A stretch of DNA of 64,000 bases from Azorinus chamasolen (Eukaryota > Mollusca > Bivalvia > Cardiida > Solecurtidae): positions 74,298,106 through 74,362,105 of the forward strand of contig OY755243.1 of assembly GCA_963576725.1 (NCBI GenBank), read 5' to 3'. The position numbers were made by a program, and so were the translations under genes. Below the pieces are notes generated by a model, which was not told where the DNA came from, did no database searches, and was given only the letters and a program-made list of their open reading frames with translations. This document shows, in pieces, positions 9,768 through 22,236 of this stretch (its first letter is position 1; each line of letters opens with the position of its first letter).

Positions 9768-12700
9768 TTTAAATTTTTATAGGTATACATAATACTGTCA
9801 AAATCCGTTCTATGAAGGATTACAATAAAGATAATTTTGAAAATATTTTGTTGAATGCAGACTGGGGCTCAGTCATGTTGTGTGACAATGTTTCAGTTGC
9901 TTGGGATTCTTTTAAGTCAATATTTATGACAGCTGTGAACAATATAGCACCTATTAAACAGGTTAGAATTAAACAACGCACTGAGCACTGGATGATCAAA
10001 GACATTCTAAATAGTATTAATGAGAGAAATAAATGTTTTGATATATATAAAAAAGAGAAAACTGATGAAAATATTGACAATTTTAGAAGGCTAAGGAATA
10101 GAACCCAGCAACTGATACATAGGGCAAAACAGGGCTTTTTTTTAAAGATAGGTTAGAAGAAAACAGATCTGATTCTAAGTCTCTCTGGGATGCACTCAAT
10201 AACCTTGCCCTTCAAAAAGGTGAAATCATCATCTTATTCTAATGTTGGTCTTAAAATGGGTGATAATAATGATATATTTTGATAAACAGAAGGTATCTGA
10301 GAAATTTAATGCATTTTACACAACAGTTGCTTCTAAACTGGTTGAAAAATTACCTAAATCTCTGTATAGGTATGGGAGGATTTTTGTTTATATTTTTTAT
10401 TCACAGATTGGTGTAATTCCAAACAATTTCTCATTTTCTGTTTTACTGAGAATCAGATCCTAAAATATTTAAGTAAGCTTAATGTGAATAAATCCACTGG
10501 GCAGGATGGTATTCCTAGTAGGTTTGTAAGAGATAGTGCTACTATCCTAGCTTGTCCTCTCACTCACATTATTAACTTGTCTCGTATACAGGAAGTGGTC
10601 CCAGATTACCTGAAATCTGCAAGAGTTGTTCCCCTTTACAAAAATAATGACAAAAGTGAGGTTGGCAACTATCGCCCTGTGTCCATACTTTGTATTTTAT
10701 CAAAGGTTTCTGAGATGATTGTTTATGACCAGGTTGATTCCTATCTTAATGATAAAAATATATTGTACAAATTCCGGTCTGGGTTCAGGAAAAGATTTTC
10801 AACTGATACCTGTCTCATACATCTTTCTGATTTTATTCAATTTGAAATGGATAAAGGTAATTTTATAGGCATGGTATTACTGGATCTTCAGAAGGCGTTT
10901 GATACAGTGGATCATTCTACCCTTCTTTTGAAACTTGCAGGCTTAGGTCTTGGTCAGGATATTCTACATTTGTTCATGTCATACCTATCTGAGAGGCAAC
11001 GACTTGTTGATGTCTCTGGTACCTTTTCTCAGCCTTGTAAAATTACCTGTGGCGTCCCCCAGGGGTCTATATTGGGACCCATTTTATTCTTAATGTATGT
11101 CAATGATATGCCTGCTGTAGTGAAAAATAAATTGCTACTTTATGCGGATGATTCAACTATTATGGTATCTGGCAAAAGCAGATCATCTATTGAGGAAAGT
11201 CTGACAGAGGATCTTGAAATGGTTAGTCACTGGTTAGTTGATAATAAGTTGTCTTTACATTTGGGAAAAATGAGTCCATTATATTTGGTTCTAAGCAAAA
11301 ACTGAAGTCAAATAAATAAGTAAATGTTACATGTAATGGCCAGCTTATCAATTCCAGTACATCTGTCAAATATGTAGGTGCCACACTAGATCAGAGTTTA
11401 ACAGGCGAATCCATGGCTAGGCTAGTTCCATTATCAAAAAGGCAAATGCCAGGTTAAAAATTCTGTATAGGAAACAGGCTTATCTTACTTATCACACCAA
11501 AATACTTTTGATTTCAGCTCTTATTCTATGCCATTTTGACTATGCTTGTTCTTTCTGGCATTATGGATTAACTAAATGTTAAAATGTTAAAAGACGAACT
11601 CCAGGTTACCCAGAATAAAATGGTCCGTTTTGTGTTACATAATACAGGTCTCATGTTGATAATAAGCATTTATTTCACTTGACTGGTTACCGGTTTCTAA
11701 AAGAGTGGACCATATTACACTCTGTCATGTTTTAAGAATTAAAAATGGCCTAAGTCCTGATTATATGAGTCAAAAATTTATAACTAGAATTCAGTTCATA
11801 CACATAGATCTCAAAATTTTATAACTAGAATTCAGTTCATACACATAGAACTAGATCCAGCCAGCATGGTTCATTTGTGCCTCCAAAGGTCAACGGTTTT
11901 GGGTTAAAGTATACTAGGGATGCAAGTTATGGAATATGTTAACCCCCCCATGATTAGAGATATACCCAACATAACACATTTTAAAAGGGCAGTTAAAGAT
12001 CACTTTTAAATTTATAACTCTGGTAATCCATTTTTATAGCAATCTCATTATTTAAGTTTACATATATATTTTAGGAACTTGTAACAGTGCCAATTTCATG
12101 CAAGATTTGATATACCACAGATTGTTTATCTGAGTTTTATATATTTCTTAAGCTTTTCTTAAAAATATGAAAGTTGCTTTACTTTGCTGTGTCATTTACA
12201 ACCACATGGTATTTCTAGAGTCCTCGCCAATACCAACTGTCATATCCTACATGACTCCAAGTAAGGGACATTTAACATTGCAGGAAACAGCTATTTAACC
12301 CTTCCTCTTTCAGTATTCACGAAAGACGTATTGGCTCAATGTTTAAAATGTTAACTTTTCAAGGGATTTTTTGTTTTGCCTTGACGGAACTTGAGTTAGA
12401 CCAATCTTTCATATCAAAAGCAAACAGAGTAGACCCTGATCAGACAGCTCCTGTGTGAACCATCTTATCTGGGTCTATTCTGATTGCAAATAGATGAAAA
12501 CAATTTTATATGAGGAAAAGGGTTAAATCTCTACTTTCTGACATATATGGCCTTTGGTTGGGAATTCTGCAGCAAAACTCATACATTTTTAATTGCAATG
12601 TTTATAGCAGATTTTACATTCCCTTATATTGTACTAAGATTTTTGTGAAATTCAGTAATTTGTGATAATTGTGCCAGTCTAGATATCTTATTTCACTTCA

Positions 12701-12903
12701 TTTATATGACCACAATGACCACAATGGAAATAAGAGAAATATTTTCTCTTTTTTGTGTCATCCTTGATATTGATGTGACATGGTTCATAACACATATAAC
12801 ATTATTATCAATAATTTTTATTTTGTTATAATTCTAAAATATGTATGTGTTGTAAACTATTTGTCTTGTTGCTCAATATTGAAATAAATCTATCTATCTA
12901 TCT
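9768..12903 (+). mobile_element. CR1/Jockey-type non-LTR retrotransposon, 5'-truncated and decayed
   Basis: About 3.1 kb. It encodes part of a reverse transcriptase (see the pseudogene entry), with decayed C-terminal coding visible to ~11.95 kb, and ends in a TCTA microsatellite tail (AAATAAATCTATCTATCTAT), a 3' end typical of CR1/L2-like LINEs. No ORF1 or endonuclease is seen upstream, so the copy is 5'-truncated. It sits inside a family B MITE, whose left arm is at 9736-9767 and right arm at 12904-13122. Confidence 0.82.
9812..11305 (+). pseudogene. LINE reverse transcriptase, broken
   Basis: The 273-codon core (10484-11305) shows the classic LINE RT order: G-Q-D-G-I-P near the start, N-Y-R-P-V-S-I-L, F-R-S-G-F-R-K-R-F-S-T, L-D-L-Q-K-A-F-D-T-V-D-H (first catalytic Asp), G-V-P-Q-G-S-I-L-G-P-I-L-F, and L-L-L-Y-A-D-D-S (intact Y-A-D-D). 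The N-terminal linker lies at 9812-10156 in another frame, and a stretch at 10242-10463 in a third. The reading is therefore broken by frameshifts and stops, and downstream coding (K-K-A-N-A-R-L-K-I-L-Y-R-K-Q near 11440) is also out of frame. The enzyme would copy element RNA at a nicked target; this copy cannot. Confidence 0.88.
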
Positions 12904-13122
12904 ACGCCTCTGTAAAAATCACCTGTTGAAACCATTGTGATAAATAGAGCATTTGCTCCTATAGGAGTAAATGCTCTATTTATCACAATGGTTTCAAACT
13001 ACAAAATTCTAAAAAGATTCCTTTTCTCTTGTTAATGCTCCTTTTTGGTAGATTCATTCAAAGAGGTTGGGTCTAAAGATAGCCTATGGAGGAAAGTATA
13101 AGGTGCAAATGTTTGCAGTTAA
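12904..13122. mobile_element. Right part of MITE family B, split by the LINE
   Basis: Starts abruptly with CGCCTCTGTAAAAATCAC, which is internal to family B, directly after the LINE tail. It contains the perfect palindrome around GAGCATTTGCTCCTATAGG and ends GCAGTTAACC with TTAA at 13119. The missing left end (TTAACCCTTTCCTCCATAAA) is at 9736. Confidence 0.75.
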
Positions 13123-13160
13123 CCCCTAATCTACTGAATAATTAAATTCTTTCTGATTAT

Positions 13161-13440
13161 TAATTTAAAAAAGTAAAGTAAAGTACCTAGTTATAGTCTA
13201 CTTTCAGTCCGAATGACTACTCAGCGGACCGTACATTACTCCCCTGGTCATTGAGACATTCGTCTACAATATTGAGCCCTTTTAACATATGGCACAATCA
13301 TGCAGCCACTGTGCCGGTCAGTGATAATCACAGGAATCCATTTTAACCCCTGGGTGAAGTTTAAGCAAGTTTGTGAGGATGGGAGACACTGAAAAGCGTC
13401 TCTGAAATTTCCGCGGGAGGTGGGAGGGGGGGGGGGGGCG
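13161..13440 (-). mobile_element. tRNA-derived SINE, copy 2
   Basis: Shares CCTAGTTATAGTCTACTTTC, CGCAATCATGCAGCC-like and GACACTGAAAAGCGTCTCTG blocks with the copy at 1889-2190. The tRNA-like head is destroyed by a G-rich expansion around 13420-13440. Confidence 0.75.
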
Positions 13441-13732
13441 AGGTTTGAACAGACAAATCCGTAAATATTCACCATGAGCTTGACTAGTTATTTTGGGACA
13501 GTCAGTTTGAAAATTCAGCGTGGTAAGGGTTAACCCTGAAGATGCGGGAAATAAAACACGTTTGAATATTAATCAGCTCATGAACAATGGACTTTCTGTC
13601 GTGTCAAAAACTATAGGAGCAGACCAATATTATTTGATGAGTGCACATAGCAGATCCCTAGTACAATGACCGCCTGGTTTGGGTTTACTCTATTTGCAAT
13701 CATATGACTACTCTCTGGAATAAGGAGTTAAA

Positions 13733-14200
13733 TATTAAAGTAGTAAAGTCAAGCAGGCAAAGCCACATACAAGACACAACCACCACCAAAACATCGATAG
13801 GCAGCATGTCTCTCACACAGGCACGCATACACGCACGCACGCACGCACGAGATGAACACAGAAACCACCAACAAACAAACAAGCACCAGAGACAAACATT
13901 CCAAACATGAACAAAAGCATATGTACAGAGACATCGCAAAGTAGGGCATCGCGCCCGGGTTTGTCTGTATCCTCTCTCTGAAGAGTCCAATTAGCCCATA
14001 GTGAGCAGAAACGGGCGTTAATCAACAAAAAAAACAACAAAGAAAGACAAGACAAACAAAAGTAAGGGTGACAAAGAGAGTACCGCCTTGGCACAGTCAG
14101 TAGCAGGTTTAAATCGGTTTACGGACGTCCTAACCTCACACACTTATCTAGAAGTCACCCTAGTTGTACGTAAAACTAATCTAACACTAATCATAAAATG
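13733..14200 (-). mobile_element. Penelope-related 3' fragment, subfamily 2
   Basis: On the minus strand it reads through a CGGTTTAAACC-like block, GTGCCAAGGCGGTACTCTCT, a (GTGC)n-rich tract and ends TTGCCTGCTTGACTTTACTA. The same order is found at 63405-63965 (minus) and more weakly at 53730-53935 (plus). The block order matches the 3' region of the Penelope-like element at 15437-18130, so it is read as a 5'-truncated relative. No coding region. Confidence 0.55.
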
Positions 14201-14791
14201 TCTACTTAAATACTTGCAATTGTCGGTAATATATCACAATTATCGTTCTGAAAATGAACTATTGATAGGATGGTCATAATTTTCCAAAATCGGTGACATT
14301 AATTTTTGTACTTTTTTAAAGTGTTGACTGTGCTGTACACCTTCGGAAAGGAGAAACTAACATAACACATGGACTACAGGTTTGGTCTTGATTAAAATTT
14401 TGTGAGGTAGATATTATATTTCCAAACATATGATATTCAAATATGATAGAACGTGAGAACAAATAACCCTTTCAGTAATGCATTTGCATGTGGACTATTC
14501 CAAAACTCAATCAGGCTAAGCTTACCGTAATTATTCATGGAATTGTAATTGAAAAATGTAACATGACAAAAAATTCTGATTCTACACTGTTTTAAAATGG
14601 TATTAGTTACTCGTTTCCTTCAAATACTAAAATAGCTCAACATTGCAAGAAAGCCGATTTGGTCTATTGTTCCCTTATTAGCCTTCCGGTGGACAGGAGA
14701 CCCGTATGCATATTTATCAGTTATTGTATAAATGTACGGTCATCTACAGTCATCTACTACAGTGAGCTGTATTTTTGTTATTTACAATCAT

Positions 14792-14991
14792 TTAACCCTT
14801 CGCTTGCTATCAACGTCCTGCAGGAGCTGTCTCATCTGGGTTTGCACTATTTACAAGTTGATTGTGCAACCAGTGCATACCACAACAGTGCTTGCACAGC
14901 GAAGTACACAGTGAAGCTATATGTAATTATACAACAGGGGATGGGTAAAGAAGGAGAAATGTATTTTAAAATTCAGCAAGAGAAGAGTTAA
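14792..14991 (+). mobile_element. piggyBac-like TTAA MITE, family A copy 1 (deleted)
   Basis: Left end TTAACCCTTCGCTTGCT and right end AGAAGAGTTAA. Compared with the ~250-bp copies it lacks the left arm of the central palindrome. Other copies: 20209-20458, 29964-30213, 34523-34772, 43038-43331. Confidence 0.8.
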
Positions 14992-15436
14992 GGAACATTT
15001 ACAAAATTACATACATATGAAATGTAGTAAAGTAAAATAATAGAATACCTTATTATTGGTTGTGTGTTTTGAGGTTGAATTGAATTACACTTTTGTCACA
15101 GTTATTGGGTTCATTTACCCTTATATTTTACCCGTCCTAGTAAACCTTGGTGTTTTATAATTATTACGTGTGTTCCCCTCGAAATTAAGACATTGACTAA
15201 TTCGATATAAAAGTAGAAACGCAGTTATACAGGGAGCGTCATACACAAAAAGGTCACGAAACCAGGCATCATCAAACAGTTCAATTACAAGACAAAACGT
15301 GACGAAATGCAGAAGACATAACACGTTAAGCATTTATCATACAAAGTAATAAAGTAGACAATAAGGTATTACACGAATCTACCATATCGACTCATTGCTG
15401 TGACCTTATCGGAAAAATGAAATTCAGCTTACAGAC

Positions 15437-18130
15437 AAAAGTACAAAAATGAGTCATGCAGGAAACACCACATACAGAACAAACACTCGCCCGAACAGCA
15501 ACACAAGGAAACAGCAAATGTACATAGGTAGAAAAAACAAGAAGAGACGCACAAAGACAAAACAAACATACAATAGGAGGAAGATGGAAGTACCGCCTTG
15601 GAACGGTCAGTGACAAAAGTCACCGGGGGTTTAAACCGGTTTATGGGCGCCCAACCTCACCCTTATTCCATCCCCATCCTAAAAGACAAACAGTGTAAAT
15701 AAACGTATCCCCTCTCCGACTAATCTACAACAACCGCGACAGCAAATACAGTGGTAAAGTGCATGTATAACAAAAAAACATTTTATTGAAAATACTGTAT
15801 CCACCTATCGCTATTGTACTCAATGATTGAGCTGCAAACAGAGTAACTGTAGAAAAGTAATAAAGGGTACGACAAAAATGAAATAGTACAGATATCCGAC
15901 GTTCTCCTTCCATTTCTGGATTTAAGAGGTCGCCTTCATAGAGTACTAAACCTTTCTTGTCGGCGTACATGCAAAGAGGCCAGCGTGATTGCCAACTGTA
16001 AAAGGGTTCACAACCAAACATGCAGTATGTTGTAGTAATACAGGATCATATCCCTTTTTAATGAATTGTTTTATATATTTGATGAACAAAGTGAGAAAAT
16101 GGGTATGTTCAATAATTTTACGAAGTTTGTAAATCACATCACCATAAAATTCCGGATGTGAAATACCGTGTCGCAAAAGTACCTTGAGATTACATTTGTA
16201 CTTGCCAATAAGCGAGAGATTTCGATAGTAAAATTTAGAGAAAGTTTTTCTTAGTTTATGGTATCTATATCCTTGTTTAAGCAGTTTATCAGTTAAAATG
16301 AGATTTCGACTGTTAAAATCGTCAATAGATGAACAAGCTCTAGCAAAACGCATAAGTTGAGATATATAAACCCCGTAAGATGGAGCACGGGGAACATTCC
16401 CGTCAAGATGAGGAAAATTTACAATATTAAAATCAAAATCATCTCTTTTGTCATATATTTTAGAAGAAATCATTCCATTATTAATTTTAAGGTCTAGGTC
16501 AAGAAACGCTGCATAATTGTCGGACGGGTTAGCTTTATTCAATTTGAGTTCTTTAGGATAAATTGTAGGAATCAGGGCATCAAAGAAAGGGTTATCTAAG
16601 TTAAAAATATCATCCAAATATCGACAAGTTTCATTGAAGGCTTTTATAACATCTTCTTGTGATTGAGGATTCAAACTCAACATGAAATCTCTCTCATAGC
16701 AGTATAAAAACAAATCTGCGACAAGGGGTGCACAATTCGTACCCATGGGAATACCAATTACCTGACGGTATATAGCATTCCCATAACGTACAAATATGTT
16801 ATCCAAAATAAAGGTTAGTGCTTCGCAAACTTCTGAGCAAGTCCAATTGGTGTAATATTTCATTTGCTCGTCAGTAAAGAAAGCTTTTTCAGCATTACAT
16901 GCCAAGAATGATGTTTTTTCTCGGGCAAATACTTTCTGGATCAAGTTAGTAAGCTTATCCTTAATTAAAATATGAGGAAGAGTTGTGTACAGAGTAGAAA
17001 AATCGTACGTGCTTACAGTGGATGCAAGATACCTTTTGTTCTTAAGTTTGTTTAAGACTTCTGAAGAGTTCTTAATAGACCAGAAGAGATTTATTCCAGA
17101 ATTTTCATAAGTCTTATCACAGTAAAATTTTACATGTTCCTTTACCTTCGTTAAACAAGAAGTCAAAAGTATAGACAATTTAGTAGTTGTACATGAACTA
17201 GAATTTGCAATGAAACGCGCTTTATATGGTTTTTTATGTAGTTTTGGTAACCAATACATAGTAGGAAGTTTATGTTGTGTAATTTTAATATCGGTTCCAA
17301 ATTGTTCACACTTTTTGACATGGTCTGAAATGATGGTCTTTTCGTCAGTGGTAACTGAAATGTATGACTTGGTATTAATAATTTCCTGCTTCAAGACATC
17401 GATATAATGTAATCGTCAAATAATAATCACATTATTTGATGCCTTATCAGCAGGAACAAAAACGTATTTTGAATGGAAATCCTGTAAACCCTTTTTAAGA
17501 TGTCTAAATGAAGTTCTAGGTTTAGGTGGAAGAAGGTGTTTATTAGAGCTGTAAAAGGAAATGCGTTTATCAATTATATCAAAAATTAGTTTTTTCCAAC
17601 AAGAAAGGGCATTAGACTCAACATGTTCTCTTCGACACCATTTAATACTAAAATTTTGTAAAGCCTCCGCAATCTGAACTCGACAAGAGTTAAAATCTAT
17701 CAAGGATGGTATTCTATATTTGGGACCTTTATTCAAAAGAGATCGTAGACGTTTATCTTTAATTATCTCAAAATTACCAGTAATCACATGACCAGCCGGA
17801 GAATAGCAAAATTTTGAGGTGGCGCAATCTCAATTATCAGGAATATTATCATTAATATTAAGGTCGGCCACAATTTTATTATAGTTGAAAATTGTATTTC
17901 TGATGGGTTTGTTATATTTGTAGCAAATGATAGGTGGTTCTGTATTTTTAAAGTATTTAGGAATAGTGTCAATTACATTTTTGTCTAGATTATTTATCAA
18001 TTAACCAAGATACAGACACAAACATCTTAAATTTTAACAACTCGTAAGCAAACCTCTTCGGAACAAACCTCGAATTACGTATTTTGTGTTTGCAATTCCA
18101 ACAATTAAAACAGCATGTAAATTCAGTCAC
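15437..18130 (-). mobile_element. Penelope-like retroelement with 3' UTR
   Basis: The coding part spans ~18130 to 15947 and is followed on the minus strand by a ~510-bp 3' UTR ending CATGACTCATTTTTGTAC at ~15437. That UTR recurs as 5'-truncated copies at 22718-23273, 46331-46780, 47281-47757 and 47936-47978, all sharing the same 3' terminus. This is direct evidence that the family has moved by target-primed reverse transcription with 5' truncation. No GIY-YIG endonuclease domain is visible, so it may be an endonuclease-lacking or incomplete copy. Confidence 0.75.
15947..18130 (-). pseudogene. Penelope-like reverse transcriptase, two in-frame UGA stops and a frameshift
   Basis: The main open part (15946-17394, 482 residues) contains W-L-P-K-L-H-K-K-P-Y-K-A-R-F-I-A, T-Y-D-F-S-T-L-Y-T-T-L-P-H (first catalytic Asp), G-I-P-M-G-T-N-C-A-P-L-V-A-D-L-F-L-Y, C-R-Y-L-D-D-I-F (catalytic Y-L-D-D) and A-F-L-D-L-D-L-K. 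This order is typical of Penelope-like RTs and distinct from LINEs. Upstream, 17416-17787 is in the same frame, separated only by a TGA, and ends P-A-D-K-A-S-N-N-V-I-I-I. A second in-frame TGA lies near 17837, and a 1-base shift near 17997 leads to an N-terminal stretch with C-x-x-C. The exact family name is uncertain. Confidence 0.78.
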
Positions 18131-18149
18131 AGAAAGTAACTCTGATATC

Positions 18150-19040
18150 TGCAGAAAATGGATGGATTTCTACCAAAGAAAAGGAATAAATGGAAACGAA
18201 ATTGAAGATTGAAAATGCAGTAAATAAGAAAGGATCTACATTGAACTAAAGTTGTAAAACAGACAAGTAAAAAGTATCACACATGGAATTAAACAACACA
18301 AAGACCAACGTTGCATACAGACGCCAAACCTACAGAAAGAGTAGAGGAAACTTCCTTCAAATATCTACCATTAGAAAAAGGAAGAAATGCAAAACGAAAA
18401 GGTGAGATTAAAATGTAACAAATTAGGTTGCAAACGTTCAGCACACTTTTCCCATCATTCTGCTAGGTTTTTCTTGCATTTGACTGTTATGAAGACACTG
18501 AAAGATCAAATTAGGAGTCAATACATCAATACTACACATTACGTCACATGTCAATGTTATTCATTTACTGAAACACACTGACGTAGCCTATAAATTACAG
18601 CAAAAGATACAGAAAAAATCTGAACATACCAATAGAGTAGCAACATTGCCCCCAGTAGAACAGGACACTTCATTCTGGATCACTCTACTTGATAAACATT
18701 TCTTGACTTAAACCTAAGGCATTTACAAGAGTTGTGCAACAATTATCGCCTGCCAATGCCGAATGCTAGATCTACCCGGAAGAAAAAAGTTTGATTGGCT
18801 TACCCAATTTTTGTCCAATCTTGGAAGAGAAATAGTACATAATTAGCATATTGCCTAACCTTGTTACATAAATAGCATGTTGCTATGACTCTTCAACCCG
18901 TTAAATGCGGTAAATCAGGTTAATGATTTTTGACAACATTATTTACCCATACCTTAGGAATCCCTGATTAACTCCTGGTCAAGGTCTGTACTATTTTTCG
19001 TTGAAAAACATGTACAATTAAAGCCTTTCACAATGGAGGA
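18150..19040. other. No gene recognised
   Basis: Purine-rich sequence upstream of the Penelope-like element, possibly partly its 5' leader. No motif, splice-flanked exon or known repeat could be assigned. Confidence 0.4.
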
Positions 19041-19044
19041 CAAA

Positions 19045-19335
19045 CCAATTTTGTGTCACCTGCCAAGAGGCAGTGTGTCACTTAGGGACCACTTTTCCGT
19101 CGTCTGTTTGTCTGTCCGCCTGTCTGTCCGTCTGCGCTAACAATTCCTGTTTCTGTGACTAAATAGTTACATGAGAACAAAATATATTTTGTTCTGATTG
19201 GTTTTATGTGACTTATTTTCAGTTTGTGTGACTATTTCGAACAAAAGAATAGCCACATACACTCAATCAGTTAGAACGTCCGTCCGTCTGTCCGTCTGTC
19301 TGTATGTCTGTCCGTTACACATGTTTGGCTGTCAT
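19045..19335 (+). repeat. TCCG/TCTG-rich repeat, two leader-like blocks
   Basis: Two related blocks, 19085-19135 (CTGTTTGTCTGTCCGCCTGT) and 19270-19315 (GTCCGTCCGTCTGTCCGTCT), flank an AT-rich inverted segment around GAACAAAATATATTTTGTTC. The pyrimidine leader matches that of the larger tandem-array elements elsewhere in the window. Confidence 0.55.
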
Positions 19336-19339
19336 TGCT

Positions 19340-20205
19340 AAAAACTAATCATTATAGAACTTTCAAAGTTCACATGTGTCTTCTTCTCATTGAGGACCAT
19401 TGATGTAGCTAAGGTCCATCACTCTGCATGTAATACTTTTTTTTAGTTATTTGCCTTTCTTCAAAATATCCGCGTTTTGCCGATGATCACCCGGTACCTG
19501 TATTGTTTACGTAGAAGCTTTTTCGGCAGTGGTTGGAGAGACACGAATAGCGCGAACAGATACACGAAAACTAAACCCGAATAAAATTAAAACATTGGGG
19601 AATAAATTCGGTATCGTCGATACCAAACACAAGGATTCTTTGTCATTTCAACATTTATTGGATAGGGTTTCTTACGATAAACAACTTTTCAGCATATAAA
19701 CAAATGAGATTGTATATTTTAGGTAATTGTGAAACGCATCGAATGTAAAGACTTCCCCTTTAAGTCAAGAGCTATATAACAGAAGTGCATGGAGTCATTG
19801 ACTTGGTATCGAACTTGACCGAGGTATTTTGACGAAACAGAATATCATGAAATTTATTGTAGATTTGCCCGCCGTGAACCTCCCATCGCCCACTGTCCTC
19901 GACTACAACAGCTGATGGGAGTGTCGTTAAAATGTCCTCGACTCATTTAACGAATTTGTATAACACAGAAAATATGAACCTCTTTATCGTCGAATGTCAC
20001 TATAGACCGTCTCCTTCAATATATTTGAAAAGAAAATCGATCGTTGATATCAATCAGTTTTGTCCTTGATAAGACGCCAAACTACGTTTATTTCAAATTG
20101 ATAGGAATATATTATAATATATATTATGACAGCGATAATGGTGTTTTTGAAATATGGCCAGATTTAGTAGATAATCAATTACAGGATGAACAAGGTCGCT
20201 GTTGT
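19340..20205. other. No gene recognised
   Basis: Only short open frames without coding character. A small fragment GATAAGACGCCAAACTACG near 20067 belongs to a MITE family also seen near 25975, 27190 and 41035. Confidence 0.4.
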
Positions 20206-20208
20206 TTG

Positions 20209-20458
20209 TTAACCCTTCTCTTGCTGAGTTTTAAAATACAGTTCTCCTTCTTTACCTATGCCCTGTTGTATAATTACATATAGATCCACTGTGTACACGT
20301 ATTTCGCTGTGCAATCACTGCTGTGGAGTGCACTGGTTGCACAATCAACTTGTAAATAGTGCAGACCCAGATGAGACAGCTCCAGCAGGAGCTGTCTCAT
20401 CTGGGTCTTAGCTATTTACAGGTAGGTATATTGACGTGAATAGCAAGCGAAGGGTTAA
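20209..20458 (-). mobile_element. piggyBac-like TTAA MITE, family A copy 2
   Basis: TTAA at both ends (20209 and 20455), with termini CCCTTCTCTTGCT and AGCAAGCGAAGGG. The central perfect palindrome joins GACCCAGATGAGACAGCTCC to its complement at ~20356-20406. Confidence 0.85.
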
Positions 20459-20546
20459 TTTATTTGAGGAACCAAGATATACATTTGTATATTCGATCTT
20501 TTATCACACCCCGTTATAGTGGTTCATTTAAAGATTGAATTACATT

Positions 20547-20640
20547 TTGGTTGTGTTCATCGATGTATAAATCCAGACCTGATCACACACAACTTGCATG
20601 AATTCCGAAGGATTTATACATCGATGAACACAACCAAAAC
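20547..20640. repeat. Long hairpin
   Basis: Near-perfect 30-bp arms: TTTTGGTTGTGTTCATCGAT at 20547 onward and ATCGATGAACACAACCAAAA ending ~20639, with a ~32-bp loop. Probably a folded remnant of a DNA transposon terminus; no other copy was noticed in the window. Confidence 0.8.
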
Positions 20641-20886
20641 CATCCGTCCTTTTAAAAAGTGTTGCCTGTAAATAAAAACAAATTTGACATTGACTATGTT
20701 AAGTGCCGTGCGTAGGAATTCAATCAATGCACATTCCAACAACTATGTCACTTTGTGTACTGTATCCTACGTCATAGATGACGTATCATAGACTGTTCTC
20801 AACTATTTGACCTAGTTGCAACAACTTGAAATTGACAATAACTAAAAAGCAATAAACAGAATTATTTCAACACATGCCCTACCTTA

Positions 20887-21300
20887 CTACTTTGTCAGAT
20901 TTCCTCTTAATCGATTAACTAGCACAATCCTCCTTGGAATCGATCTGTATAAGCTCTGAACATAGACCAGTGGAATACCGTGTCCAGATCCTAAAAATCT
21001 CTCGAACAAATCCCTTTTGTTTTCAATAAAATTGACTCTACATGACAGTTTACGTTTGATATACAGCCAAGTATTCTCAATTATGTTCAAATTCCCGTGA
21101 CTGTGCAGGCCAAGAATTGGACCTAAAATGTTATTTCTGGCCTGGTAAACAGCTATCCTACCAGCACGTTGTTGTCCTGAAATAACTGATTTCACGGGGA
21201 GGTGTCTTGTTATTACTGGCAGAGTGGCCATGCCACTTTGACACTAAGTCTGGTCTGTAGCCCTTGCTTTGTTTTCTCCAAATCAACACATGTTATCACT
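20887..21300 (-). pseudogene. Tc1/mariner transposase C-terminal remnant
   Basis: A 114-codon minus-strand frame contains N-L-N-I-I-E-N-T-W-L-Y-I-K-R-K-L, the Tc1-type 'PDLN-x-IEN-x-W' motif holding the third catalytic acidic residue, followed by P-L-V-Y-V-Q-S-L-Y-R-S-I-P-R-R-I near the usual Tc1 C-terminus. The expected S-P-D before L-N reads S-H-G-N. Upstream R-K-Q-S-K-G-Y-R-P-D continues in a different frame, so the gene is frameshifted. The DNA-binding N-terminus and first catalytic Asp are not visible. Confidence 0.8.
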
Positions 21301-21699
21301 GCCGATCACCACTTTACTTCCATCGGAAACATAAACAGTTATAATCCCACCTCCCAGAAGTTCACCTCGTCCTTTTCTCTCTACACTATGCGAGCCGCCT
21401 GGCTCTGCTGGCTCTTGATATTAATATAATCACTTGCTTTTTAACACAAGTTTCACTCTTAACACTTAAATTTCAAAATACGCGCTCCACAAAACTTCAA
21501 AACAACATTTTCTCCCAATAACTCTACGTCAACATGGTTTCAAGGAATTTGTCTATAAATAGAACTTCGTGCATAGTAAAAAGAAGTAGTTCCATAGTGT
21601 ATCGGCTACTGGTTACCAACTTCATGTAAATCATGGAGCAACGACAGAGAACCAGCTCTTTAAATACATTGAAAAATGAATGTCAAATTTCAACCAATC

Positions 21700-22236
21700 A
21701 GATTCGGCGATTTTGTGTAAACGTCGCTGGATTGGAATTATTCCTTTATTTCTCGCTTTTAGAATCATTTCTATCTATTTATAATTCTTAACTGTCTTGT
21801 CAATGCAGTTTTGTCAAGGGATATCTTGAGTCAATGTTGTCTAGTTCAACACAGTGTCATTCATTCACGATGTAATGTTTAAATTGACAAATGGAAAATT
21901 TCGCTTCCACATTTTGTCGTGCGAAACCGCTGTCAAGTTTTAAGTTTTCTTCCAAAACACATAGAGTAACAAGTCGTATGAGTCCCAATAAGATGCCGAG
22001 TTACTCGGCTTCTCATATTGATCGAATTAGTTTGCATAGATAAATACAGGTGTGGCATTGGTAGCGAAAGAGTTAATTTCAAGGCTAAAGTAAAACACAC
22101 AGGAGCTTTATATTATGTTAATACTTTGCCCTATATTATGCTACCACCTGGCTTAAAGCCTTGACTTAAAAAGAACGGAGGTCAGACAGGATATACCACG
22201 TAATAGTCGTTCACAACAGCGTTTTGTATGTCAACA
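21700..22236. other. No gene recognised
   Basis: AT-rich, with a MITE fragment near 21990 (AATAAGATGCCGAGTTACTC). No coding exon seen. Confidence 0.4.

Noticed and set aside
13700..14094. Overlapping cysteine-rich open frames on both strands
   Set aside because: They fall in a GTGC/CACG-rich simple-sequence tract of a Penelope-type 3' region; codon-independent repetition explains the open frames.
20340..20410. Hammerhead ribozyme (CTGATGAG-like core in the palindromic MITEs)
   Set aside because: The required GAAA after stem II and a matching stem III are absent; the stretch is simply the palindrome of family A.
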